64,000 bases of DNA from Lentzea jiangxiensis (GTDB taxonomy: Bacteria > Actinomycetota > Actinomycetes > Mycobacteriales > Pseudonocardiaceae): the NCBI RefSeq assembly GCF_900104175.1, contig NZ_FNIX01000014.1, positions 124,001-188,000 on the forward strand. Reading direction: 5' to 3'. Below are positions 44,656-52,778 of this stretch, piece after piece. The position numbers and the translations under genes are program-made. The notes beneath the pieces were generated by a model. It ran no database searches. It worked only from the letters and a program-made list of their open reading frames with translations, and was not told the origin of the DNA. Position 1 is the stretch's first letter, and each line of letters begins with the position of its first letter.

Positions 44656-46098
44656 GTGTCTCGACCGCTCCAGCAGAATGCGGTGGTGGAACAGCCCACC
44701 ATCACACCAGTCGTCGCTGAGCTCGCCGCTCGGTTCACCGCCGGCGGCAAGCGCCTCTACCTCGTGGGTGGAAGTGTGCGCGACGCCGTGCTGGAACGCC
44801 CGACGAACGACTTCGACTTCACCACGGACGCGCGTCCGGCCGAGATCCAGCAGCTGCTGAGCGGCTGGGCGGACGCGCAGTGGGACACCGGCATCGCGTT
44901 CGGCACGGTCGGGGCGTCCAAGAAGGGCGAGATCATCGAGATCACGACGTTCCGCGCGGACGTCTACGACGGCGTGACCCGCAACCCGGAGGTCACGTTC
45001 GGCGACTCGATCGGCGGCGACCTGGTCCGGCGGGACTTCACCGTCAACGCGATGGCGTTCGACATCGCGGCCCGCGAGTTCGTGGACCCGACCGGTGGCC
45101 TGCAGGCGGCCCGCGACGGCGTGCTGGACACGCCGGCGACCCCGCAGGAGTCGTTCGGCGACGACCCGCTGCGCATGCTGCGCGCGGCCAGGTTCGTCTC
45201 CCAGCTCGGCTTCACGGCGGCGCCGAGGGTGGTCGAGGCGATGCGGTCGATGGCAGGCCAGCTCACCCGCATCACGCCGGAGCGCGTGCAGGTGGAGCTC
45301 TCGAAGCTCCTGTGCGGCGCGCACCCGCGCCGCGGCATCGAGCTCATGGTCGAAACCGGGCTGGCCGACGTCGTGCTGCCCGAGCTCACGGCCATGAAGC
45401 TGGAAATCGACGAACATCATCAGCACAAGGACGTCTTCGACCACTCCCTGGTTGTCCTCGAGCAAGCCATTGATCTCGAAGACGACGATCGGTCACCCGA
45501 CCTGGTGCTGCGGATCGCCGCGTTGCTGCACGACATCGGCAAGCCGGCGACCCGCAGGTTCGAGCCCGGCGGCGGCGTCTCGTTCCACCACCACGAGGTC
45601 GTGGGCGCGAAGATGGTCCGCAAGCGCTTGCGGGCGTTGCGGTACTCGAAGGAGATCACCGAGGACGTCGCGAAGCTCGTCTACCTCCACCTGCGCTTCC
45701 ACGGCTACGGCAACGGCGAGTGGACCGACTCGGCGGTGCGCCGGTACGTGACGGACGCCGGTGACCTGCTGACGCGGTTGCACAAGCTCGTCCGTGCCGA
45801 CTGCACGACGCGGAACAAGCGCAAGGCGAACCTGCTGCGCCGGACGTACGACTCCCTGGAAGAGCGCATCGCGCGCATCGCGGCCGAGGAAGACCTGGCG
45901 CGCGTGCGCCCGGACCTCGACGGCAACGAGATCATGAAGCTGCTCGGCCTGCCGCCGGGCCGCGAGGTCGGTGCCGCGTGGAAGCACCTCAAGGAGCTCC
46001 GCCTCGACCGCGGGCCGCTGGACCGCGACGAAGCCGAGGCCGCCCTGCTCGACTGGGCCCGCGAGCAGGGGATCACCCCTCCCTCTCGTGACTCATAG
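44656..46098 (+). CDS. pcnA: CCA tRNA nucleotidyltransferase / poly(A) polymerase family, with HD domain
   Basis: A class II nucleotidyltransferase of 480 residues. The catalytic motif is LVGGSVRDAVLERPTNDFDF (about 38-57), with DFD as metal ligands. RRDFTVNAMAFD follows. An HD domain (about 250-370) has LLHDIGKPATR. tRNAs in this window lack an encoded CCA, so a CCA-adding enzyme is needed. Mycobacterial PcnA (Rv3907c) is the equivalent. GTG start, apparently leaderless. Confidence 0.93.
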   Translation: MSRPLQQNAVVEQPTITPVVAELAARFTAGGKRLYLVGGSVRDAVLERPTNDFDFTTDARPAEIQQLLSGWADAQWDTGIAFGTVGASKKGEIIEITTFRADVYDGVTRNPEVTFGDSIGGDLVRRDFTVNAMAFDIAAREFVDPTGGLQAARDGVLDTPATPQESFGDDPLRMLRAARFVSQLGFTAAPRVVEAMRSMAGQLTRITPERVQVELSKLLCGAHPRRGIELMVETGLADVVLPELTAMKLEIDEHHQHKDVFDHSLVVLEQAIDLEDDDRSPDLVLRIAALLHDIGKPATRRFEPGGGVSFHHHEVVGAKMVRKRLRALRYSKEITEDVAKLVYLHLRFHGYGNGEWTDSAVRRYVTDAGDLLTRLHKLVRADCTTRNKRKANLLRRTYDSLEERIARIAAEEDLARVRPDLDGNEIMKLLGLPPGREVGAAWKHLKELRLDRGPLDRDEAEAALLDWAREQGITPPSRDS

Positions 46099-46110
46099 TG
46101 AGTGGATGAA

Positions 46111-46143
46111 ATCCCCGCGTTAGCGAACTGTCAGCGCGGGGAT
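46111..46143. terminator. Hairpin downstream of the CCA/poly(A) polymerase gene
   Basis: A perfect 9-bp stem (46111-46119 with 46135-46143) with a 15-base loop. There is no T-tract, so it is a moderate candidate. Confidence 0.5.
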
Positions 46144-46171
46144 GCACCATGGGTAGTGCGTCAGGGAGCGC

Positions 46172-46441
46172 ATGGGGGTGGTGCAGATGTCGTCACGAGG
46201 ACTTTTCGCAGGTCCAGCGGTGTATGACCTGGACGTGCTGACCGATGACCAGCGGGCTGTGCTGAGGTGTCTCGCCCGAGGTCACGCCGACCACGAGATC
46301 GCACGCGTGCTCGGCTTCGCCCTGCAGAGGGTGGTGGACGAGGTCGCGGACATCCTCCAGCGCCTCGGTCTACCCGATCGAGTGGCTGCTGTCGTCTTCG
46401 CGCACGAGGCCGGCATGTTGCACCTGCCGTTTCCGCGCTGA
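46172..46441 (+). CDS. Stand-alone LuxR-type helix-turn-helix protein
   Basis: An 89-residue protein whose residues 20-75 match a GerE/LuxR HTH (LTDDQRAVLRCLARGHADHEIARVLG). It has no receiver or ligand domain. The recognition helix region (FALQRVVDEVADIL) is atypical, because the usual TVK segment is missing. Its last 72 bases are antisense to the 3' end of the MFS gene. A start at ATG 46187 is also possible. Its targets are unknown. Confidence 0.65.
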   Translation: MGVVQMSSRGLFAGPAVYDLDVLTDDQRAVLRCLARGHADHEIARVLGFALQRVVDEVADILQRLGLPDRVAAVVFAHEAGMLHLPFPR

Positions 46442-47710
46442 CAGCAGCAGGTAGGCGCCCAGTCCGACCAGGTAGAGGCTCGCGGCGACGAGGATGAGGG
46501 CGGGCGAGCGCCCGTCCAGGGGGACCACCGTCGCCGTGATGGACACCGCGGTGACCTGCGCGATGTTGAAGAGGGTGTCGTAGAGCGCGAACACGCGCCC
46601 GCGCACCTCGTCGCCGACGTCGTGCTGCACCGCGGTGTCCACGCAGAGCTTGACGACCTGACCGGCGAAGATGATGACGAAGCTGGCCAGCAGGACGGTC
46701 ACGAGCGTCATCGGCAGCCCGAGCCCGACCTGGGCGGCGGACGTGAGCAGCAACGCGCCGCAGATCGTGCGCTTGACGCCGAACCTGTCGACGATCCGGT
46801 CCGTCAGGACCCCGGCGAGCAGCACACCGGCGCCGCCCGCCACCGCGACCTCGCCGAGCCCGCCGAGGCCGGCCTTGAGGATGCCGACGTCCTCCAGGGT
46901 GTGGCGCATCAGCAGCAGCGTGATCATGAGGCTCATGCCGAACGCCGCCCGGTGCGCGAGCAACGCGGCCAGCCCGGCCGTGACGCTCGGCGTGCGCCAG
47001 GTCGCCTTCGCCCCGTCCAGCAGACCGCGGGCGACGGCCGTGACCGCGTTGTGCGGCTCGTCGATCTCGTCCGGCCCGAGCACGCCCGCCTTGAACCGGC
47101 TGGCGATGAACGCGCTGAGCAGCAACCCGGCCACGGCGATGCTGGTGGTCCACGCCGAACCGCCGTCCCCCGCGCCGAGCAGCGTGCGGAACCCGATGGC
47201 GCTGGCGGCGCCGATCACGGCCATGACCGCTCCGGCCGTCGTGGCCAGCGCGTTCGCCTCGACCAGGTGGTCCTCGTCGACGACGTGCGGCAACGAGGCG
47301 CTCAGCCCGGATCCGACGAACCGCCCGATGCCCATGACCACGAGCGCGGAGACGTAGAGGGGGAGCCCGCTCAGCCCGGCACTGACCGCCGCCGCCGTGA
47401 ACAGCACGAACACGGCTCGCGTGACGTTGGCCACGACGATGACCCTCTTGCGGTCCCACCGGTCGAGCAGCGCCCCGGTGAAGGGGCCGATCAGCGAGTA
47501 CGGCAGCAGCAGCACCGCGAACCCGGCCGCGATCGCCGCGGGGTCGGCCTGCCGCTCGGGGTTGAAGAGCACCGCACCGGCGAGCCCGGCCTGGAAGAGC
47601 CCGTCACCCCACTGCGAGGCGAGCCGGGTGGCGAGGAGCCTGCGGTAGGCGGGGATGCCGAGGAGCCGGCGTGATCCCCAGTGGTGCTTTCCCACCGCAA
47701 GCGTTGTCAC
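46370..47710 (-). CDS. MFS transporter
   Basis: A major facilitator permease of 446 residues with 12 helices, starting (GTG) VTTLAVGKHHWGSRRLLG. It carries the motif-A-like segment GALLDRWDRKRV after helix 2 and the repeat DRIVDRFGVKR in the second half. It belongs to the MFS_3/enterobactin-exporter-like type; the substrate is unknown. GTG 47710 is six bases behind TACAGT (47722-47717), so it is probably leaderless. An upstream GTG at 47743 would extend over the promoter. The C-terminus overlaps the convergent LuxR-like gene by 72 bases. Confidence 0.88.
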   Translation of the reverse strand: MTTLAVGKHHWGSRRLLGIPAYRRLLATRLASQWGDGLFQAGLAGAVLFNPERQADPAAIAAGFAVLLLPYSLIGPFTGALLDRWDRKRVIVVANVTRAVFVLFTAAAVSAGLSGLPLYVSALVVMGIGRFVGSGLSASLPHVVDEDHLVEANALATTAGAVMAVIGAASAIGFRTLLGAGDGGSAWTTSIAVAGLLLSAFIASRFKAGVLGPDEIDEPHNAVTAVARGLLDGAKATWRTPSVTAGLAALLAHRAAFGMSLMITLLLMRHTLEDVGILKAGLGGLGEVAVAGGAGVLLAGVLTDRIVDRFGVKRTICGALLLTSAAQVGLGLPMTLVTVLLASFVIIFAGQVVKLCVDTAVQHDVGDEVRGRVFALYDTLFNIAQVTAVSITATVVPLDGRSPALILVAASLYLVGLGAYLLLSARKRQVQHAGLVREDDSSHSIG

Positions 47711-47746
47711 ACTCGCACTGTATGCGCGTTGGGGTGAAACCACGAA

Positions 47747-47768
47747 AGCCGGACCTCACGGTCCGGCT
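47747..47768. other. Small perfect hairpin upstream of the MFS gene
   Basis: AGCCGGAC (47747-47754) pairs with GTCCGGCT (47761-47768) around a 6-base loop. It has no T-tract and lies in the divergent gap. Its function is unknown. Confidence 0.35.
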
Positions 47769-47946
47769 CCCCTGGATCGGATGCCAGGTCGCCTCACGGC
47801 GCGATGCACTACGCGGCTCCAGCCGAACGGTATTCCGCGAAGGCGGTTGTCTGTTGAGCCCGGGGGACACAAAGACATCCGACACTTGAGTCTAACGGGA
47901 CGCGGGCCTGAGTTGTTCCGGCGATCACGGGTGATTTCATGGTGAC

Positions 47947-48519
47947 GTGCGTCCCGATGCCGAAGTCGAGCCAGGCTCCCTGTTGGTTGCCGCTCCGAGC
48001 CTGAACGACCCGAACTTCAAGCGCACCGTCGTGTACGTCATCGATCAACGCCCCGAGGGGTCTCTCGGGGTAGTGCTGAACCGCCCGTCCGATGTGGCTG
48101 TGCACGACGTGCTGCCGCCGTGGGGTTCGCACGTCACGAAGCCGCGGTGCATCTACATCGGCGGGCCGGTGGAGCAGAAGACGGCGCTGTGCCTCGCCGC
48201 CCTGCAGGCCGGCACCGACCCCGCCACCGTCGAGGGCCTGGTCGCCGTGCAGGGCCCGGTGGCGCTGGTCGACCTCGACGCCGAGCCGGACGACCTGATG
48301 CCGCTGGTGCGCGGCCTGCGGGTGTTCGCGGGCTACAGCGGCTGGGGCGAGGGGCAGCTCGAGGGTGAGATCGAGCGCGGCGACTGGATCGTCGTGACCG
48401 GGCTGGCCGACGACGTGCTCGTGGGCGCGAACGTCGACCTGTGGGGTCGCGTGCTCCGCCGCCAGGGCATGCCGCTGGCGCTGCTGTCGACCTACCCGAA
48501 GGACGTCCGCGACAACTGA
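47947..48519 (+). CDS. AlgH/UPF0301 (YqgE) family protein
   Basis: A 190-residue protein with the family motifs GSLLVAAPSLNDPNFKRTVVY (in two parts), GSLGVVLNRPSD, IYIGGPVEQKTALCL and FAGYSGWGEGQLEGEI. The family is widespread and its biochemical role is not settled; some members affect alginate regulation. Mycobacteria have one near Rv0038. The start is taken as GTG 47947. A parS-like site lies just downstream. Confidence 0.9.
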   Translation: MRPDAEVEPGSLLVAAPSLNDPNFKRTVVYVIDQRPEGSLGVVLNRPSDVAVHDVLPPWGSHVTKPRCIYIGGPVEQKTALCLAALQAGTDPATVEGLVAVQGPVALVDLDAEPDDLMPLVRGLRVFAGYSGWGEGQLEGEIERGDWIVVTGLADDVLVGANVDLWGRVLRRQGMPLALLSTYPKDVRDN

Positions 48520-48527
48520 GTCAGGAC

Positions 48528-48543
48528 TGATTCACGTGAAACG
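48528..48543. promoter_or_regulatory. Distant parS-like site
   Basis: TGATTCACGTGAAACG matches the consensus at 14 of 16 bases. It lies in the 29-base gap between converging genes, about 25 kb from oriC. Confidence 0.75.
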
Positions 48544-48548
48544 TGGGA

Positions 48549-48953
48549 CTACAGCCCGGCGAGGGGCGAGCACCCGCCGCCACCGCAGGCGCAGCCACCG
48601 CAGCCCTTGGGCTTGACCGGCTCCGGCAGCGCCTCGGCCGCGCGACTCCCGACGACCCCGCCGGCGAACGCGATCGCGAGCGCACCCACCAGCCCGATGA
48701 CCCCGGCGGTGATGGCCAGGTCCGCCATGACGAACGCCATGGCACCCGACACGATCGCCACCACGCCCGCGGCGACGTTCGGAACGCCGGCGACGCGGTT
48801 GGCCAGTGCGAACGTCTCCTCGTCGCGCAGCGCGGCGGTCGTGCGCACGCCGACGAAGCGGTTGCGGCGCAGCTTGCCCTGCAGACCCAGCAGACCGACC
48901 GAGCCGAGAGCGACGCCGAGCACACCCAGGACGACCGACAGCACGATGTTCAC
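48549..48953 (-). CDS. SdpI/YhfL-like membrane protein with a cysteine-rich tail
   Basis: A 134-residue protein. One helix at the start (VNIVLSVVLGVLG) is followed by LRRNRFVGVRTTAALRDEETF, the hallmark of the SdpI/YhfL family. Two more helices end near 110. The C-terminus reads KPKGCGGCACGGGGCSPLAGL, with four cysteines in eleven residues, a possible metal site not typical of the family. The GTG at 48953 is six bases behind TACCCT, so it is probably leaderless. SdpI is an immunity protein in Bacillus; no toxin is nearby here. Confidence 0.8.
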   Translation of the reverse strand: MNIVLSVVLGVLGVALGSVGLLGLQGKLRRNRFVGVRTTAALRDEETFALANRVAGVPNVAAGVVAIVSGAMAFVMADLAITAGVIGLVGALAIAFAGGVVGSRAAEALPEPVKPKGCGGCACGGGGCSPLAGL

Positions 48954-49064
48954 CCCATGAGGGTAAGCCGGGCCCCGGGTCCGCCACGACCTCACCCCGT
49001 CCAGGTGTGCCTCAGGCCACCGCCCGGTTCATAGTGCTTGCGCTGCGCTGATACCGTTGACGGC

Positions 49065-49094
49065 ATGAGCACGGCCCGCCTGCTCCTTATCTAG
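49065..49094 (+). CDS. Leucine-rich leader peptide of leuS (MSTARLLLI)
   Basis: A nine-codon frame ATG AGC ACG GCC CGC CTG CTC CTT ATC TAG with three consecutive leucine codons and one isoleucine codon. Its stop codon is the base of a 12-bp hairpin, and a terminator-like hairpin lies before leuS. This is the layout of ribosome-mediated attenuation. Control by charged tRNA-Leu level is inferred. Confidence 0.75.
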   Translation: MSTARLLLI

Positions 49095-49161
49095 CCGCGA
49101 CGACCTGATCGGAAGACGGTCGGCGCGGCCACCCTCCATGCCCGTCTGGGCTGGGGGGTTT
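49094..49161 (+). promoter_or_regulatory. leuS transcription attenuator (pause hairpin plus terminator)
   Basis: Stem 1 pairs 49094-49105 with 49118-49129 (12 bp with one mismatch). Stem 2 pairs about 49131-49143 with 49148-49159, with one bulge, and is followed by TTTCGTC. Together with the Leu-Leu-Leu leader peptide this forms a plausible attenuator. A stalled ribosome at the leucine codons would disrupt stem 1. Confidence 0.65.
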
Positions 49162-49202
49162 CGTCATGTCAGGGGCAGGATCGATGTGAGAGGGACGTTG
49201 AG

Positions 49203-51980
49203 ATGAGCACGGACGCGGCGGAGATCCCCGCCTTCCGCTACACCGCCGAGCTGGCGAACCAGATCGAGAAGCGGTGGCAGCGGTACTGGGAGGACCACGG
49301 CACCTACCACGCGCCCAACCCCGTTGGGGCGCTCCGGGGTGACGTGCCCGCGGACAAGCTGTTCGTGCAGGACATGTTCCCGTACCCGAGCGGCGCCGGC
49401 CTGCACGTCGGCCACCCGCTGGGCTTCATCGGCACGGACGTGTTCGCGCGGTACCACCGCATGAACGGCCGCAACGTGCTGCACACCATGGGGTTCGACG
49501 CGTTCGGCCTGCCCGCCGAGCAGTACGCGGTGCAGACCGGCCAGCACCCGCGCAAGACCACCGAAGACAACATCAACACCTACCTGCGCCAGATCCGCAG
49601 GCTGGGGCTGGGCCACGACGAGCGCCGCCGCATCTCGACGATCGACCCCGAGTACTACAAGTGGACCCAGTGGATCTTCCTGCAGATCTTCAACTCCTGG
49701 TACGACGCCGACCTGAAGCGCGCGCGTCCGATCGCCGAGCTGATCTCGCAGTTCGAGTCTGGTGAGCGGGACGTTCCGGGCGGCCACACGTGGTCTGAGC
49801 TGTCTTTTGCCGACCAGCAAAGGATCTTGGGCGATTTCCGCCTGGCCTACATGTCGGAGGCGCCCGTCAACTGGTGTCCCGGACTGGGTACTGTGCTGGC
49901 GAACGAAGAGGTCACCGCGGACGGTCGCAGTGAACGTGGCAACTTCCCCGTGTTCAGGAAAAACCTGCGCCAGTGGATGATGCGCATCACCGCGTACTCG
50001 GACCGGCTGATCGACGACCTGGACCGGCTGGACTGGCCCGACAAGGTCAAAGCCATGCAGCGCAACTGGATCGGGCGCTCGCACGGTGCCCGAGTCCGAT
50101 TTGCGGTGGGAAGCGAGAACATTGAGGTCTTCACGACCCGGCCGGACACGCTGTTCGGCGCGACCTACATGGTCCTGGCACCGGAACACGAACTGGTCGA
50201 CCAGGTTGCGGCGCCCGATCGCGTGGCAGACATCGCCGCGTACCGGCGCGCAGCGTCCCTGAAGTCCGAACTGGACCGTCAGGAGAACAAGGAGAAGACC
50301 GGCGTCTTCATCGGGGCGTACGCCACGAACCCGGTGAACGGCGAGGAAATCCCCGTCTACATCGCCGACTACGTGCTGATGGGCTACGGCACCGGCGCGA
50401 TCATGGCCGTCCCCGGCCAGGACCAGCGCGACTGGGACTTCGCGAAGAAGTTCGACCTGCCCGTCGTCCGCACCGTGCAGCCGCCCGAGGGCTTCGAGGG
50501 CGAGGCGTACACCGGTGACGGACCCGCCATCAACAGCGGGTTCCTGGACGGCATGGCGATCGACGACGCCAAGAAGACGATCATCGGGTGGCTGGAGGAG
50601 AACGGCCACGGCCACGGCACCGTCCAGTTCAAGCTGCGCGACTGGCTGTTCAGCCGCCAGCGCTACTGGGGCGAGCCGTTCCCGGTCGTCTACGACGAGG
50701 ACGGCACCGCGATCGCGCTGCCCGAGTCGATGCTGCCGATCGAGCTGCCCGAGGTCGACGACTACTCGCCGCGCACCTTCGACCCGGAGGACGCGAACAC
50801 CGAGCCGTCGCCGCCGCTGTCGCGCGCCACGGACTGGACGACGGTCGAGCTGGACCTGGGCGACGGCCCCAAGACCTACCGCCGCGACACGAACACCATG
50901 CCGAACTGGGCGGGTTCGTGCTGGTACCAGCTGCGCTACGTCGACCCGGTCGAGACCGAGCGGTTCGTCAACCCGGAGAACGAGAAGTACTGGCTGGGCC
51001 CGCGCACGGCCGAGCACGGCCCGACCGACCCCGGCGGCGTCGACCTGTACATCGGCGGCGTCGAGCACGCCGTCCTGCACCTGCTGTACTCGCGCTTCTG
51101 GCAGAAGGTCCTGTTCGACCTGGGCCACCTGACCGGCGACGAGCCGTACCGCCGCCTGTTCAACCAGGGCTACATCCAGGCGTACGCGTACCGCGACGAC
51201 CGGGGCACCCCCGTGCCCGCCGACGAGGTCGTCGAGGTGGACGGCAAGTACCTGCACAACGGCGAAGTGGTGCACCGCGAGTACGGGAAGATGGGCAAGA
51301 GCCTGAAGAACGTCGTCACGCCCGACGAGATGTGCGAGCGGTACGGCGCCGACACCTTCCGGTTCTACGAGATGTCCATGGGCCCCATGGACGTGTCACG
51401 CCCGTGGGCCACCAAGGACGTCGTCGGCGCACAACGCTTCCTGCAGCGCCTGTGGCGCAACCTGGTCGACGAGACCGATGGCTCCCTGCGCGTGACCTCC
51501 GAGGAGCCCTCGGTCGAAGCGCTGCGCCTGCTGCACAAGACGATCGCCGGCGTGCACGACGACTACGCGAACCTGCGCTACAACACGGCGGGCGCGAAGC
51601 TGATCGAGCTGAACAACTACGTCACCAAGCACTACCCCGGCGGCACGCCCCGCGCGCTGGCCGAGCCCCTGGTCCTGATGCTGGCCCCGCAGGCCCCGCA
51701 CGTGGCCGAGGAACTGTGGGCGAAGCTGGGCAACGAGGGCACCCTGGCCCACGGCCCGTTCCCCGCCGCCGACGAGCAGTACCTGGTCGAGGACACCGTC
51801 GAGTACCCGATCCAGGTCAACGGCAAGGTCCGCTCGCGGGTCGTCGTGTCGGCGTCCGCGTCGCAGGACGAGATCAAGGCCGCCGCACTGGCCGAGGAGA
51901 AGATCGCCGAGCTGGTCGCCGGTGGCGAACCGCGCAAGGTCATCGTCGTCCCCGGCCGCCTGGTGAACATCGTTCTGTAG
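49203..51980 (+). CDS. leuS: Leucyl-tRNA synthetase
   Basis: Class Ia synthetase of 925 residues. The HIGH signature is HVGHPLGF. The KMSKS loop is KMGKSLKNVV, and the CP1 editing domain lies between them (FTTRPDTLFGATYMVLAPEH). The C-terminal anticodon-binding region ends with PGRLVNIVL. The ATG at 49203 has GAGAGGGA upstream. The gene is preceded by a leucine leader peptide and attenuator. Confidence 0.98.
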   Translation: MSTDAAEIPAFRYTAELANQIEKRWQRYWEDHGTYHAPNPVGALRGDVPADKLFVQDMFPYPSGAGLHVGHPLGFIGTDVFARYHRMNGRNVLHTMGFDAFGLPAEQYAVQTGQHPRKTTEDNINTYLRQIRRLGLGHDERRRISTIDPEYYKWTQWIFLQIFNSWYDADLKRARPIAELISQFESGERDVPGGHTWSELSFADQQRILGDFRLAYMSEAPVNWCPGLGTVLANEEVTADGRSERGNFPVFRKNLRQWMMRITAYSDRLIDDLDRLDWPDKVKAMQRNWIGRSHGARVRFAVGSENIEVFTTRPDTLFGATYMVLAPEHELVDQVAAPDRVADIAAYRRAASLKSELDRQENKEKTGVFIGAYATNPVNGEEIPVYIADYVLMGYGTGAIMAVPGQDQRDWDFAKKFDLPVVRTVQPPEGFEGEAYTGDGPAINSGFLDGMAIDDAKKTIIGWLEENGHGHGTVQFKLRDWLFSRQRYWGEPFPVVYDEDGTAIALPESMLPIELPEVDDYSPRTFDPEDANTEPSPPLSRATDWTTVELDLGDGPKTYRRDTNTMPNWAGSCWYQLRYVDPVETERFVNPENEKYWLGPRTAEHGPTDPGGVDLYIGGVEHAVLHLLYSRFWQKVLFDLGHLTGDEPYRRLFNQGYIQAYAYRDDRGTPVPADEVVEVDGKYLHNGEVVHREYGKMGKSLKNVVTPDEMCERYGADTFRFYEMSMGPMDVSRPWATKDVVGAQRFLQRLWRNLVDETDGSLRVTSEEPSVEALRLLHKTIAGVHDDYANLRYNTAGAKLIELNNYVTKHYPGGTPRALAEPLVLMLAPQAPHVAEELWAKLGNEGTLAHGPFPAADEQYLVEDTVEYPIQVNGKVRSRVVVSASASQDEIKAAALAEEKIAELVAGGEPRKVIVVPGRLVNIVL

Positions 51981-51986
51981 CACCGG

Positions 51987-52022
51987 GAGGGGCCGGCGCG
52001 GCTACGGCTGCGCCGGCCCCTC
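51987..52022. terminator. Terminator between leuS and the EcsC gene
   Basis: A perfect 13-bp GC-rich stem (51987-51999 with 52010-52022) with a 10-base loop. It overlaps the last codons of the converging EcsC gene. There is no U-tract. Confidence 0.75.
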
Positions 52023-52742
52023 GGCGTCCGGCCACTCCTCCGGAGCGGGACCGAACGCGCGCCGGGCGGTTTTGACGGCGAGAGCGGCCATGGTGGCGTT
52101 GGCGGCGCCACCGATCAGCGCGCCGATGCCGAACGGGACCGCTCGGCCGAGCACGACGATCCCCTGCTTCGTGCCGTACTTGGTGATGAAGTTCTTGCCC
52201 AAGACCTTGTTGATCTGCCTCAACGTGGTCGCGGGAACCGCGCTGACCAGCTGGCGGGCCCAGTGCTGACCGGTGCGCTCGGCGACCTTGCCGATGGTCT
52301 TGGAGCTCGACTCGCCGAGCAGGATTCCCAGCACGAGAGTCCGGCGGCGTTCGACCTCGTCGAGCGGGATCCCGTGGATCTCGGCGAGCGAGAGAACGTA
52401 CAGGGCACTCAGTTCGAGCGAGGAGAGCGCCTCACCCGCTGACAGCGCCAGCGAGATCCCGGTGCCGACGCCGGGCGCGGCCGCAGCTCCCCCGACCGCG
52501 GCGCCCGAGCTGGTCAGAGCACTGACGTACATCTTCTCCAGCGTGCCGATGACCTCCGCCGGGGTGGCCTGCGGGTTGCGTTGGCGTGCGCGGGCGATGT
52601 TCTTGCGGACCAGCGGTGTCTGCAGTCCGATGGCCTTGTCCAGAAGATCGAGGACGGCCTGGCCGGGGCCACCCGACGAGACCGGTTCTCCGGGAGCAGC
52701 GGGCAGTTCGGCGGGAACCGCGGAGTTGTTGGCGTCGACCAC
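52002..52742 (-). CDS. EcsC-family protein
   Basis: A 246-residue protein with hydrophobic helical segments in the middle (about 85-130) and near the C-terminus. The C-terminal half carries NFITKYGTKQGIVVLGRAVPFGIG and AANATMAALAVKTARRAF, which fit the EcsC family. EcsC proteins are of unclear function, some near ABC exporters. No partner is nearby. Confidence 0.72.
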   Translation of the reverse strand: MVDANNSAVPAELPAAPGEPVSSGGPGQAVLDLLDKAIGLQTPLVRKNIARARQRNPQATPAEVIGTLEKMYVSALTSSGAAVGGAAAAPGVGTGISLALSAGEALSSLELSALYVLSLAEIHGIPLDEVERRRTLVLGILLGESSSKTIGKVAERTGQHWARQLVSAVPATTLRQINKVLGKNFITKYGTKQGIVVLGRAVPFGIGALIGGAANATMAALAVKTARRAFGPAPEEWPDAEGPAQP

Positions 52743-52778
52743 GGGTCGTATGTCGCCGAACGCCCGGCCGGCGCTACA

